NCBI RefSeq assembly: GCF_021603585.1
Contig: NZ_BQHI01000004.1
Location: 310,001-374,000 of the forward strand
Reading direction: 5' to 3'
Source of the DNA: Pseudomonas sputi
GTDB lineage: Bacteria > Pseudomonadota > Gammaproteobacteria > Pseudomonadales > Pseudomonadaceae
Length of the DNA stretch: 64,000 nucleotides
This document shows, in pieces, positions 27,797-37,195 of the stretch. Below the pieces are notes generated by a model. It saw only the letters and a list, made by a program, of their open reading frames with translations. It was not told where the DNA came from and ran no database searches. A program made the position numbers and the translations under genes. Position 1 is the first letter of the stretch. Every line of letters begins with the position of its first letter.

Positions 27797-29155
27797 TTAA
27801 CCCGCGACCGGTGTGCGCATGGTGACGAACTCTTCAGCGGACGTCGGATGCACGGCGATGGTGTCGTCGAAATCTCGCTTGGTCGCGCCCGACTTCAGCG
27901 CAATCGCCAAACCCTGCACGATCTCGCCGGCCTCCGGGCCGACCATGTGGCAGCCCAAGACCTTGTCGGTCTTGGCGTCCACCACCAACTTCATCAAAGT
28001 GCGCTCCTGGCATTCAGTCAGCGACAATTTCATCGGCCGGAAACGGCTTTCAAAAATCACCACTTCGTGCCCGGCCTCTCGCGCATCTTCTTCGGTCAAC
28101 CCGACAGTGCCGATGTCGGGCTGGCTGAACACCGCCGTCGGGATCATCTTGTAATCCACAGGGCGATACTGCTCGGGCTTGAACAAGCGCCGCGCTACGG
28201 CCATGCCTTCTGCCAGCGCGACCGGTGTAAGTTGCACCCGACCAATCACATCGCCCAGAGCCAGGATCGACGGTTCAGCGGTTTGATACAGTTCATCGAC
28301 CTCGACAAAACCTTTCTTGTCGAGTTTGACGCCAGTGTTTTCCAAGCCCAGGTTGTCGAGCATCGGACGCCGACCGTTAGCGTAGAACACGCAGTCCGCC
28401 TCAAGCTGACGACCATCCTTGAGGGTTGCTTTCAGGCTGCCATCGGCTTGCTTGTCGATGCGCTCGATGTTGGCATTGAATTGCAGGTTCATGCCGCGCT
28501 TGCTCAGCTCTTCCTGCAAATGTTTGCGCACCGTACCGTCAAAGCCGCGCAGGAACAAATCGCCGCGATACAGCAATGTGGTCTCGGCGCCCAACCCGTG
28601 GAAGATACCGGCGAATTCAACAGCGATGTAACCACCACCCACCACCAGAACACGCTTTGGCAGTTCTTTGAGGAAGAATGCCTGATTGGAACTGATCGCA
28701 TGCTCATGACCCGGAATCTCCGGAGTCTGCGGCCAGCCACCGGTAGTGATCAGAATGTTCCTGGCGGTGTGACGCTCACCATTAATCTCGACCGTATGCG
28801 GGTCGACGATCTTGGCGTGGCCTTCATGCAAGGTCACGCCGCTGTTGACCAGCAGATCGCGATAGATACCGTTCAGTCGATTGATCTCGCGATCCTTGTT
28901 GGCGATCAGTGTTGCCCACTCGAACTTGGCGTCCCCTGGAGTCCATCCGAACCCTTTCGAGTGCTCGAATTCGTCGCAGAAGTGCGCTCCGTAAACCAGC
29001 AGTTTTTTCGGGACACAGCCAACGTTTACACAGGTACCACCTAAATATCGGCTCTCGGCCACCGCCACTTTGGCGCCGAAACCGGCGGAGAAGCGCGCAG
29101 CCCGAACACCTCCGGAACCTGCACCGATCACATAAAGGTCAAAATCGTAAGTCAT
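27797..29155 (-). CDS. gor: Glutathione-disulfide reductase
   Basis: 452 residues. Reduces oxidised glutathione with NADPH. The FAD motif [14 protein letters not shown] is near the N-terminus, the redox-active disulfide is C42-x4-C47 ([13 protein letters not shown]), and the C-terminal active-site [10 protein letters not shown] is present. The ATG at 29155 with GAGGAAA upstream is the clear start; the 45 extra codons of the open frame are not part of the family. It lies downstream of an alpha/beta hydrolase gene on the same strand. Confidence 0.96.
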   Translation of the reverse strand: MTYDFDLYVIGAGSGGVRAARFSAGFGAKVAVAESRYLGGTCVNVGCVPKKLLVYGAHFCDEFEHSKGFGWTPGDAKFEWATLIANKDREINRLNGIYRDLLVNSGVTLHEGHAKIVDPHTVEINGERHTARNILITTGGWPQTPEIPGHEHAISSNQAFFLKELPKRVLVVGGGYIAVEFAGIFHGLGAETTLLYRGDLFLRGFDGTVRKHLQEELSKRGMNLQFNANIERIDKQADGSLKATLKDGRQLEADCVFYANGRRPMLDNLGLENTGVKLDKKGFVEVDELYQTAEPSILALGDVIGRVQLTPVALAEGMAVARRLFKPEQYRPVDYKMIPTAVFSQPDIGTVGLTEEDAREAGHEVVIFESRFRPMKLSLTECQERTLMKLVVDAKTDKVLGCHMVGPEAGEIVQGLAIALKSGATKRDFDDTIAVHPTSAEEFVTMRTPVAG

Positions 29156-29237
29156 TTTCAATTTCCTCGTAATCCAACATGGCAGCGCGCTGTTAAGGGG
29201 TCGAATGTGTTCTGGGTTGGGTGGAGGTGGACTTAGG

Positions 29238-29990
29238 TCAGAGGTATCTGGAGCTCCAAGCAGTAATGCAGGAAGCGACATAGTCTGCATCCTGACTGTT
29301 AGTAAGGAGGTGATCTGCTGAGTCGAGCGAAATAAAGCTTTTGGGGTGCTTAGCTGCCAGATAAATTTTTTGGGCTTGTTCTATGGACACGGTGGTGTCT
29401 ATTGGGGAATGAAAAACAAGCAGTGCGCGTCGAAGGTTAGCGATATTCGCATCCTGTTTTTGGGCCTTAATGTCATCCAGAAACTGTTTTTTTATCGTGA
29501 ACTCTCTGCCGGCGAGCATCACGTTGTATTCGCCAATGTCTCTGATTGCCTCAACATGACCTCTGAACTGCTTCATGACATGGGCGGCTTCAGCGGGTGC
29601 ACCGATTGTGACTACGCCCTTGGCCTCAGGAATGTACTTCGCCGCCGCTATGACTGCGGCTCCACCCAAGCTATGGCCAATCAAGATGGAGGGAGCCTGG
29701 TACATTTCACGCAGATATTCCGAAGCCGCTACTAGGTCGGCAACGTTGGAGGAGAAATTGCTGTTGGAAAAGTCGCCTTCACTACTGCCCAGGCCCGTGA
29801 AATCAAATCTGAGCACCGCGATATTGTTGTTGACTAACGCTTTAGCAATTCTTGCGGCAGCTTTGATATCTTTACCGCACGTGAAACAGTGGGCGAACAA
29901 TGCATAGGCTTTAGGAGATTCTGGCGTCTCGAGCAAACCAGACAGGCTCATACCTTGAGGGTTTTGGAAAGTTATCTTCTTTTTGCTCAT
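29238..29990 (-). CDS. Alpha/beta hydrolase (like the hydrolase half of hydrolase-OsmC proteins)
   Basis: 250 residues with a nucleophile elbow GHSLGG ([15 protein letters not shown]), a late acid in [13 protein letters not shown] and a catalytic-type histidine in SADHLL. The sequence resembles the N-terminal hydrolase domain of larger bifunctional hydrolase/OsmC proteins, but it stops exactly where the OsmC domain would begin. No OsmC segment is seen downstream before gor. Substrate unknown. A role in organic peroxide or thiol stress next to glutathione reductase is possible but inferred. Confidence 0.85.
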   Translation of the reverse strand: MSKKKITFQNPQGMSLSGLLETPESPKAYALFAHCFTCGKDIKAAARIAKALVNNNIAVLRFDFTGLGSSEGDFSNSNFSSNVADLVAASEYLREMYQAPSILIGHSLGGAAVIAAAKYIPEAKGVVTIGAPAEAAHVMKQFRGHVEAIRDIGEYNVMLAGREFTIKKQFLDDIKAQKQDANIANLRRALLVFHSPIDTTVSIEQAQKIYLAAKHPKSFISLDSADHLLTNSQDADYVASCITAWSSRYL

Positions 29991-30744
29991 CGTGAATCTC
30001 TCTCAAATGGCTCTGCTCCTTGCCCAGTACGAACCGGATGAGTGAGCAGTGAATTTAACAAAGCTACCATCCAGAAGGTAGATTATCAAAGATTTACTAG
30101 AATACACTCGATTGTGAGCGTCTTGATTCGGTTTGGAGAGAGGAGGGGCCGGGCGTAGCCGCTCTGTTGCGAGCGATCTGCAATTCATCGTATTTGATTA
30201 TTTCCTCCCTGGCGTTCTCGTGGTATCGCGCTCATCGCTGCCCCGTCCATCTTGATTCCGGGAGCGAGGCTGAACGCCACCCAGTTTCGGAGCAGATACA
30301 TGAGGAGTCAACGATCGTCCGTCGGTCATGCTGTCATCTTTGTAATTGTTAAATTATGAAAGTTGGCTACATTATTCGCGGCAACGCTAACGCCTATGTC
30401 GAGCGTCCGTAGCGTCATTGCCGAGCTTAGACTAAGTGAGCGTTAGGCGAGTAGGGGGGGCCAAGCATTGCCTTTAGATGTCTACGACGTAGCGTCATTG
30501 CGGTAGCTGCCACATCGCTTGGGCGCTCAACAAAACAGTAATTGATGAGTCTGGGGTTGGGCTGATTTTGAAATCTACGGCTGGGTCATAACTTGGTTTT
30601 GCGCCGTATCGTTGCTCGCGGTCAGTATCTCTGGTCGGTAACGGCTTCAAGGTTGCGCAACGATAGGTATATCCAATTACCGGACCGGCTGCAGGTTCAA
30701 CACGATATGATAAATTTCGGCTTGGCGGCACCTATCCATATCGA
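29991..30744. other. 754-base gene-free region with a 14-base direct repeat
   Basis: No frame here has family signatures or a convincing start. CGTAGCGTCATTGC occurs at 30408-30421 and again at 30488-30501, 80 bases apart. The stretch next to 29990 contains the promoter of the hydrolase gene. The remainder may be decayed sequence. Confidence 0.55.
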
Positions 30745-31491
30745 TTACTCAAAAAGCAGCTTCAACGCCAAGCCAATCACCACGATATTGAATACCCACT
30801 CCATCCATTCATCGCCTTTGCTTAACGCAAATCGTGCCCCGGCGTTTGCGCCAAGCACTGTGCCGGCCAATAGGCATCCGCCGTATTGCCAGTTGATAAT
30901 GCCGTTGATGCCGAAGACCATCAGCGATCCGATTGACAGCACCAACCCTCCGACCTTTCGAGTGCCAATGGATTCGCTGATCGTTTTGCGAAAAAAAATA
31001 ATGTAGATGTACGTCGACAGTTTTGCCTGCCCGCCAAATAAACCCCCAATTGCGCCTACTGGGATGAACAGCAAATAGCCTGCGAGTCGCCTTGTCCAGG
31101 AAGGGCGTGGCTCTCCGGCAAGCGGCTTTTTGATTAGCGAAAGCGCTACAAGTAATAACGTCAGTGCTCCAATTATTTTGTGCAGCAGCAGAGGATCGAT
31201 TTCAATCAGCAGACTCGCCCCCGCCAGCGCCCCAAGCAGACCTAGGAGCGCCGCTGGGAAAGCAGCGGCATAATCGATTTTTCCGTGCTTGTGGAAATGA
31301 CGTAGTCCAGCCAGCATCGTGCCCAGTGACGCTAAGCGGGCAGTGGCTACGGCCGACTGCGGTGCAATGCCTAGCCCAATCATGACCGGGACTGTGAAAA
31401 ACACGCTTCCTCCCGTATTGGTGCCGACAAAGCCGGTTACGATACCTAGAATGACCAGGCCGGCCCCTGTCAGCCACTCGCTAGCTATCAT
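30745..31491 (-). CDS. TauE/SafE-family membrane permease (sulfite/organosulfonate exporter type)
   Basis: 248 residues, about seven to eight membrane helices. The N-terminal GFVGTNTGGSVFFTVPVMIGLG and the mid-protein GAIGGLFGGQAK are the duplicated signature halves of the TauE/SafE family, which exports sulfite, sulfoacetate or other anions. The ATG at 31491 is chosen because the longer frame overlaps the preceding lyase gene. It is on the same strand as the pectin-lyase genes and may simply follow them. Confidence 0.85.
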   Translation of the reverse strand: MIASEWLTGAGLVILGIVTGFVGTNTGGSVFFTVPVMIGLGIAPQSAVATARLASLGTMLAGLRHFHKHGKIDYAAAFPAALLGLLGALAGASLLIEIDPLLLHKIIGALTLLLVALSLIKKPLAGEPRPSWTRRLAGYLLFIPVGAIGGLFGGQAKLSTYIYIIFFRKTISESIGTRKVGGLVLSIGSLMVFGINGIINWQYGGCLLAGTVLGANAGARFALSKGDEWMEWVFNIVVIGLALKLLFE

Positions 31492-31540
31492 TTCGGCGTG
31501 CTTGCCGATGGTGAGTGGACCGATCGGGTCCCAGTGATCA

Positions 31541-33127
31541 TTACTGCACCCACTGCACGCTATCGAACACAATGCCTGGGCTTAGAAAGCCTTTCCCCGT
31601 TTTACCTGATGCCACGCCGATCTCCACTGTGTTAACGCCTACCTGCAGCGCTGTGGCCGGAACACTGACCTCGAACACGGTGTTGTTGCCGCGATAAGTG
31701 CCCCGGGTGATGCCACGGCTGTCGGGCTGCTTTGAAGCGGGTGGCACTGGCGCGGTCCAGTGCTGATTGACCCTCACTGCTGGGCGCCCTCCGGCTTGGG
31801 CCAGCGAAATAAACAGGCGTAGCCGGTAAGCGCTAAGCTCGTTGGCGGCCAATACGAATTGAATGCGCGTGGGGCTGTTAACGTCGCGCCATTGCACCGC
31901 CGGGAATTCATCAGCAGTGCTGGTGCCTACGGTGTAGGTGACGGGGGCCCATGACGCCATGCGTGAATCGCTGGGATGTGCCGATAGCACCAGGTGCGCG
32001 TTGCGAAAGCCAGCCGGAGTGCCATCGGGCACACCGATTTGCCATTTCACCTGGCCTGGAAGCGGTTGCGCCTGCAAGCTCGTCTGGGTGGTGGTGCCGG
32101 CTTTGACATCAACCGTGCGCTGCGCGACTTCCAGTTCATTCTGATAGAGCGTCATCCGATATTGCCCCGGGCGTACCGCCGTCAATTGGAATCTCCCTCT
32201 GCCATCGGCGCGCGCCCAATATTCGGCGTTGGCATTGCTCAAACCCACCACCGCCGGCAGTGCGCTGGTCACGCCGCAAACGTGACCGGCTACCGCGCCG
32301 CGCCCAGCGCTGTCCACGAACCCGGCAAGGCCCAGGCTGTTATTGACGAAACCCACGTCGATCAAGGCCGCGTCAGGGGTGCCACCGTCGGTAAATAACA
32401 GCCCGTAAACCCCATGCAAGCCGCCGCGATAGGGCTCGGTCTGGGTGTGATTGGAGAACATGTAGTTGTAAAGCTCATGGGTGGTCGGCGTTTTCTGGGT
32501 GGCAATATCTTTGAAAAACGCACCTCCAGAGCTGAGTTCACGACTGCCCATCAGCATGTAAACCGCCACACCGGGGCCTTTGACCGCGTGCAGTGGGTCG
32601 TCGATCATCGGTTGTGCCGAATAGAACTTGGAGCTGGTGCGCCCGTCGGGTAGCAAAAACACATCTTTGCCTTCGATCGCTGTGCCGACGTTGGAGTCGG
32701 TGCCGCGGTCGGCCTTGGGCAGCTTGTTGGCGTTGAGCCGGGCCACAAAGCGCAGCTCGCCCACGGGTAGCAAGGCTGGGGCGTAGGTCGCCATGTAGAT
32801 AGCAGCGCGACCTTTTTTCGCCAGGTAGTAATGGATCAACTCTCCCGCCCGCGCACTGATCACAATCACGTCACCTACCGTGTGCACGTCTACCTGTGCG
32901 CTGCCAAGGCCTGAAGCAATCTGCGAGGCTTTGGGTTCGGTGGTCTGCAATTCGCTGTCGCGATAGCGCATGGAAGTCAAATCGCCATTGCGCGTGTCCA
33001 CGCTGAACAGCAAGTTTGCACCGGTGTCGACGACGATCCGGGAGTCGGTGCGGGTGAAGCCGAAGCCGGCGGCGTGTGCGTGGGCCGCAAGTGTGCAAAA
33101 CATGATCAGCAGGAGGCGTCGCATCAC
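31541..33127 (-). CDS. Secreted rhamnogalacturonan lyase (polysaccharide lyase family 4-like)
   Basis: 528 residues with a signal peptide (residues 1 to about 19, ending AHAHA). A catalytic beta-sandwich domain comes first, then an FnIII-like section (GRGRFQLTAVRPGQYRMTLYQNE) and a C-terminal carbohydrate-binding jelly roll (VFEVSVPATALQVGVNTVEI), the three-domain order of PL4. The family cleaves the rhamnose-galacturonate backbone of pectin. Its ATG overlaps the stop of the pectate lyase upstream (33124-33127), so the two are coupled. Confidence 0.85.
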   Translation of the reverse strand: MMRRLLLIMFCTLAAHAHAAGFGFTRTDSRIVVDTGANLLFSVDTRNGDLTSMRYRDSELQTTEPKASQIASGLGSAQVDVHTVGDVIVISARAGELIHYYLAKKGRAAIYMATYAPALLPVGELRFVARLNANKLPKADRGTDSNVGTAIEGKDVFLLPDGRTSSKFYSAQPMIDDPLHAVKGPGVAVYMLMGSRELSSGGAFFKDIATQKTPTTHELYNYMFSNHTQTEPYRGGLHGVYGLLFTDGGTPDAALIDVGFVNNSLGLAGFVDSAGRGAVAGHVCGVTSALPAVVGLSNANAEYWARADGRGRFQLTAVRPGQYRMTLYQNELEVAQRTVDVKAGTTTQTSLQAQPLPGQVKWQIGVPDGTPAGFRNAHLVLSAHPSDSRMASWAPVTYTVGTSTADEFPAVQWRDVNSPTRIQFVLAANELSAYRLRLFISLAQAGGRPAVRVNQHWTAPVPPASKQPDSRGITRGTYRGNNTVFEVSVPATALQVGVNTVEIGVASGKTGKGFLSPGIVFDSVQWVQ

Positions 33128-34413
33128 TGGCTCCCCGGATTGACGTGACCAGCACCGGCGTTGTTGGGGACTTCAATTCGCGCCGTTTCGGCTGGCTGCG
33201 GTGCAATAAGGTATTGACGGTATTCCTTGAACGCCGCCAGCACAGGAGCATCCTGGGGACGATAGTCATCGCCACTCAAGTGTTGCTGGTTGGCAACACA
33301 GGGCCTGCCTAGCGCGGACTGGCAGGTGTCGTTGGCCGACTGCGGGATTGGGGCGAAGAGGGCGAATGCCGTGCCGGGTTGTCGGGTATCGTTGAACAGC
33401 GGGTGCGATACGTCTTCGAAGTCATTGCCTTCCACCAGCAGATGGGAGCTGGCGGTGCGGGACATGATCGCGCCCTGGTACGTGAGATGGGCAAATACGT
33501 TATTGACCAGTTGCGCGCGAATCTCGGCATTGCCCATTCCGCCTGAATGGGGCGCGCGCCCCGAGGTGTCATGCACGTAGTTTCTGAGCAGCGTCAGGGT
33601 GTCGTGATGGCCTAGAAACAACCATACCCAATAATGGTGACCATCGCAGGTCGCCGAGTAGGGCGTGCGGCCGTCGAACTCGTTGTTAGAGATCGTCACA
33701 TGGGTCGCGCTACCCCAACCGGTCACGATCATCTGCCGGCCGATACGCGCGAAGGTATCATGGTCGATCCACACGCCATCTGCATCGTCCAGGGTGAGTG
33801 CATCACCGCCCCAGACCACACGGGGGTTGATGTCCGACAGGGTCAGGTTACGCACGATGACATTGTGTGCGCCGCTCCCGATAAACAGCCCCATGCCCTG
33901 AATACCGGCACGGGCACTTACTCCCAATAGCGTCTTGTTCGAGCCAATCTTCAGGCGCTGCAGCCCTGCCTTGTCGTAGGTCACTGTGGTCGGCGGTTTT
34001 GACTGGCAGAAATGGTTGGCGCCGTCGATCGCCCATTGCCCACCGCCATGGGCACAGGCGTTGGCCATGCATCCGGCCTCCGTTACTTCGGCGCTGCCGT
34101 CGGAAACAACCGAACCGCGAAAATCGAAGGTATGGTCCAAGGCGATCACGCGTGGCGTGTCATCGGTGCAATTGCCGCGCGTGTCGAAGCGCGCGCACAA
34201 GGCATTTTTCAGTTCAGTGGGTGTGGCGGGGTGCACAGCCGCAGCCTCGCCACCACCGGTCACGCCCTTGGCAAAACCTTCGGGATGGTTTGCCGCCTGG
34301 GACAACTGCGGTATCAGCACAAAGGCATATAGCACGGACGCTGACAGGCACTGCACAAATGGATTCCGGAACGTCAACGGTGTGGTCCTGAGTATTTCAT
34401 TAAAGGCGGCCAA
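33124..34413 (-). CDS. Secreted pectate/pectin lyase (polysaccharide lyase family 1)
   Basis: 429 residues. The parallel beta-helix pattern carries the PL1 signature: VWIDHDTFARIGRQMIVTGWG followed by HVTISNNEFDG. An arginine in GGMGNAEIRAQLVNNVFAHL sits where the catalytic base is expected. A hydrophobic segment at about residues 22-41 ending QAA is a signal peptide. The frame opens with TTG at 34413 and there is no ATG before the signal peptide, so the exact start is uncertain. With the PL4 enzyme it forms a two-gene pectin-degrading unit. Confidence 0.85.
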   Translation of the reverse strand: MAAFNEILRTTPLTFRNPFVQCLSASVLYAFVLIPQLSQAANHPEGFAKGVTGGGEAAAVHPATPTELKNALCARFDTRGNCTDDTPRVIALDHTFDFRGSVVSDGSAEVTEAGCMANACAHGGGQWAIDGANHFCQSKPPTTVTYDKAGLQRLKIGSNKTLLGVSARAGIQGMGLFIGSGAHNVIVRNLTLSDINPRVVWGGDALTLDDADGVWIDHDTFARIGRQMIVTGWGSATHVTISNNEFDGRTPYSATCDGHHYWVWLFLGHHDTLTLLRNYVHDTSGRAPHSGGMGNAEIRAQLVNNVFAHLTYQGAIMSRTASSHLLVEGNDFEDVSHPLFNDTRQPGTAFALFAPIPQSANDTCQSALGRPCVANQQHLSGDDYRPQDAPVLAAFKEYRQYLIAPQPAETARIEVPNNAGAGHVNPGSQ

Positions 34414-34471
34414 GCCTTGTTAAACAGGCTGTTCATGATCTGAATACCCATCGGTATTAATCAAACGGTTT

Positions 34472-34487
34472 AATCGCGATAGCGATT
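34472..34487. promoter_or_regulatory. Palindrome in the lyase/aldehyde dehydrogenase divergent region
   Basis: AATCGC-gata-GCGATT is a perfect palindromic site in the 205-base region between the lyase operon and the divergent aldehyde dehydrogenase. A second imperfect repeat (around 34460-34474, TCAAACGGTTTAA) lies beside it. Operator role inferred from symmetry and position. Confidence 0.4.
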
Positions 34488-34618
34488 GTCTTCAGCTGAG
34501 GTTCAGTTGGGCGCTGGCAAATAGCCGTATTTAACCGGTTTTCGTCCGTCTCAACCCTGCTTCAGAGGCTTGCGGTCAGTTACCTTGAAGATTGGCCGAT
34601 GATTCCGAGGAACGTTGA

Positions 34619-36154
34619 ATGAACACTCCCGATGAATTCAAACCGCGCCCGCGCGACAACGTGCTGCCGTATGAGGCCGAGGTTGCCCGGATGGCATTCA
34701 CAAACGCCCGCACGGCATTGCGCGCTCACTCACAGCTGTCCACCAAGGAGCGCCTGGCCGAACTGTCCAAGCTTAAACAAACGATTCTGGCCCATCGCTC
34801 AATGATCATCGCGCGAGTCATGGAGGAGGTGGGCAAGTGTCGAACGGACGCACTGGTTGCGGAAGTTCTCGGCACCCTTGATTGGCTCAACTGGTTGGAG
34901 AAAAATGCCCAGCGTCTGCTGAAGCCTGAAAAGGTCAAAACGCCGATTACTTTGTTGGGCAAGCAGTCGTTACTGCTGCATGAGCCCCTGGGTGTCGTCC
35001 TGATCATCTGCCCCTGGAATTACCCCTTCCACAACGCAATTACCGGCATCGCTGCAGCGTTCGTAACGGGCAATGCCGTGGTGTATAAACCCTCCGAACA
35101 CGCTCCCTGCAAGGGATTGATCGAACAGGTCCTGGCGTGTTCATCGGTACTCCAGAGCCTGGTCCGGGTGGTGTACGGCGCCGGCAGCCTGGGCTCGGCG
35201 TTGATCGAGCAGCAGCCGGCGAAGATCTTTTTTACCGGCAGTGGCCCCACCGGCAGCAAGATCATGGCTCAGGCCAGTCGTGAATTGATTCCGGTGGAGC
35301 TGGAGCTGGGTGGCAAAGATCCGATGATCGTGTTTGCCGATGCACCCATGGCGCGTTCGGTGGCTGGCGCGCTGTGGGGCGGTTTCACCAATGCCGGGCA
35401 ATCCTGCAGCGGTGTGGAGCGCCTGTTGGTAGAGCACAGCGTGCAGGATCGTTTCGTCAATAGTCTGGTCAAGGAGGCGCAAAAGCTCGTCGTGCGCGTT
35501 GGCGATAACGGCGACGCCGATGTCGGGCGCATGACCGTCGGCTTTCAGCGTGACAAGGTCATCGAGCATGTGCAGGACGCCCTGAATCTTGGCGCGCGCC
35601 TGAGATTCGGTGCCGTACCCAGCGCGAACTCCCTGACTGTACAGCCGATCATTCTGGACCGTGTCACGCCGGCGATGCGGGTGTGGAACGAGGAAACCTT
35701 CGGTCCGGTATTGCCGGTCATGGCCTTCACCAGCGAAGCGCACGCCATTGAGCTGGCCAATGACACCCACTATGGCCTGTGTGCCAGTGTGTTCACCGCC
35801 GACACGCAGCGCGCGTTGCGGGTGGCCGGTGCACTGGAGGTCGGCGGAGTGTCGATCAACAACGTCAACATGAGCGAAGGCAACCCAGGCTTGCCATTTG
35901 GCGGTGCGAAGAAAAGTGGCTTCGGCAAACTGCGTGGGCCGGAAGGGCTGCTTGGGTTCACCCGTAGCAAGGCCGTACTGATTGACAAGGCCGGGAGCAA
36001 GATCGAGGCCAATTGGTACCCCTACACACCACGCAAATTCAAGTTGTTCGAACGCTTCATTCAGGCGCTGTATGGGCCGCGTCGTTTACGCCTGCTGGCG
36101 ATCGCATGGCATGGCTTGCGGTTGGAAGCGTTCAGTCAAAAGCCACGAAAGTGA
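34619..36154 (+). CDS. Aldehyde dehydrogenase with C-terminal extension
   Basis: 511 residues of the aldehyde dehydrogenase superfamily. Motifs include CPWNYPFHNAITGIAAAFV, FFTGSGPTGSKI, the general base E229 in ELELGGKDPM and the nucleophile C263 in NAGQSCSGVER. Residues 470-511 (YTPRKFKLFERFIQALYGPR and on) form a basic, partly hydrophobic tail resembling membrane-associating ends of fatty-aldehyde-type dehydrogenases. It converges with an AraC gene only six bases away. Confidence 0.9.
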   Translation: MNTPDEFKPRPRDNVLPYEAEVARMAFTNARTALRAHSQLSTKERLAELSKLKQTILAHRSMIIARVMEEVGKCRTDALVAEVLGTLDWLNWLEKNAQRLLKPEKVKTPITLLGKQSLLLHEPLGVVLIICPWNYPFHNAITGIAAAFVTGNAVVYKPSEHAPCKGLIEQVLACSSVLQSLVRVVYGAGSLGSALIEQQPAKIFFTGSGPTGSKIMAQASRELIPVELELGGKDPMIVFADAPMARSVAGALWGGFTNAGQSCSGVERLLVEHSVQDRFVNSLVKEAQKLVVRVGDNGDADVGRMTVGFQRDKVIEHVQDALNLGARLRFGAVPSANSLTVQPIILDRVTPAMRVWNEETFGPVLPVMAFTSEAHAIELANDTHYGLCASVFTADTQRALRVAGALEVGGVSINNVNMSEGNPGLPFGGAKKSGFGKLRGPEGLLGFTRSKAVLIDKAGSKIEANWYPYTPRKFKLFERFIQALYGPRRLRLLAIAWHGLRLEAFSQKPRK

Positions 36155-36160
36155 CGGCAG

Positions 36161-37174
36161 TCAAGCGCGCGTTTGTCGCGGGCCGTGCCCGGTCCAGCGC
36201 TTGAACGCCTTACGGAAGTTCTGCGCGTCGCTGAAACCCACTTCAAAAGCCACCTCATCCAGCGTCATGCGTACATTGCCCAATAAAGAAAGGGCGCGCT
36301 GTTTGCGCAGATCATCCAGAATGGCTTGATAGGACATCTCGTTCTGCGCCAGACGCCGGCGCAAGGTGCGTTCGCTCATGCACAGTTGCGAGGCGACCGC
36401 TGACAAATTGAGGGGTGTACGCAGATCACGACGCAGGATGCGCTCGACGGATTCGACGAACTCAATTTCGCCGCCCCGGCCGTCACTCATTTCCAACAAC
36501 TCCATGACTTGTCGATTACTCAATGCATTGTGGGTGCCGATGGGGGTATTGGCCCAGTGCTTGGCGCAGACAAACAGATTGTCCTTGCGGTCAAAGTGCA
36601 CCGGGCATCTGAACAGGTTTTCATAGTGGGCGGCGTAGGCGGGCCGTGGGTAACTCAGCTCGATCGACGACGGGCTGAACGCCGGGCCTGCCAGGGTACG
36701 CGCGACATTCAAGAACACGCCGAAGGCTTCCTCCACCAGAAAGGTCAGGATCTCGGGCTCATGAAACGGGCAGGTGACCTGGAGCGTGATATGCCCTGGG
36801 GATTCGAGGTTCTCGAAGCTCAATAGCGCGCCGGTCTGTTTCTGCATGTCGATGCCCAGGGCTATCGCGCTACCGAGGGTAGCGCTGGTCAACATGGCAT
36901 AACCCACCAGGCCCATGGAGGCGATGGACTCGGTCGTGCTCATGTCCAGGCCCAGTCCTCTGTCGCGCCCCTTGGTCATGTCCAGAGCGCGCTTGATCAT
37001 CAGGCATGCCTGACGAATCGAGACGCGACTTTGCGGGTTGGCCAGGTCAGCGATGTTGAAGCCTAAGCCCAGGCACAGTCGATTCGGGTCCAGGCCCAGT
37101 TGCACAACAAGGTCCGCCAGACTGCGCAGCAGGTTGACCGGTAAATCGGCGGTGTGCCGTGTAGCACCGAGCAT
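36161..37174 (-). CDS. AraC-family transcriptional regulator
   Basis: 337 residues: an OruR-type N-terminal domain (RLCLGLGF; GPAFSPSSIELSYPRPAY) and a C-terminal AraC domain (MSERTLRRRLAQNEMSYQ; VAFEVGFSDAQNFRKAFKRW). Several blocks are shared with the AraC protein at 48648-49694, so the two are paralogues. It is followed on the same strand, 21 bases apart, by the coniferyl-aldehyde-type dehydrogenase read in the same direction upstream of it. Confidence 0.93.
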   Translation of the reverse strand: MLGATRHTADLPVNLLRSLADLVVQLGLDPNRLCLGLGFNIADLANPQSRVSIRQACLMIKRALDMTKGRDRGLGLDMSTTESIASMGLVGYAMLTSATLGSAIALGIDMQKQTGALLSFENLESPGHITLQVTCPFHEPEILTFLVEEAFGVFLNVARTLAGPAFSPSSIELSYPRPAYAAHYENLFRCPVHFDRKDNLFVCAKHWANTPIGTHNALSNRQVMELLEMSDGRGGEIEFVESVERILRRDLRTPLNLSAVASQLCMSERTLRRRLAQNEMSYQAILDDLRKQRALSLLGNVRMTLDEVAFEVGFSDAQNFRKAFKRWTGHGPRQTRA

Positions 37175-37195
37175 GGTCGGCTCCCTGTGATGCGG

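Noticed and set aside
27848-29044. 398-codon plus-strand frame opposite gor
   Set aside because: Glutathione reductase on the other strand has every motif. The opposite frame is a shadow without signal peptide, domain or ribosome-binding site.
30408-30501. CRISPR-like repeat
   Set aside because: Only two copies of a 14-base sequence with one spacer and no cas genes; too short and too few.
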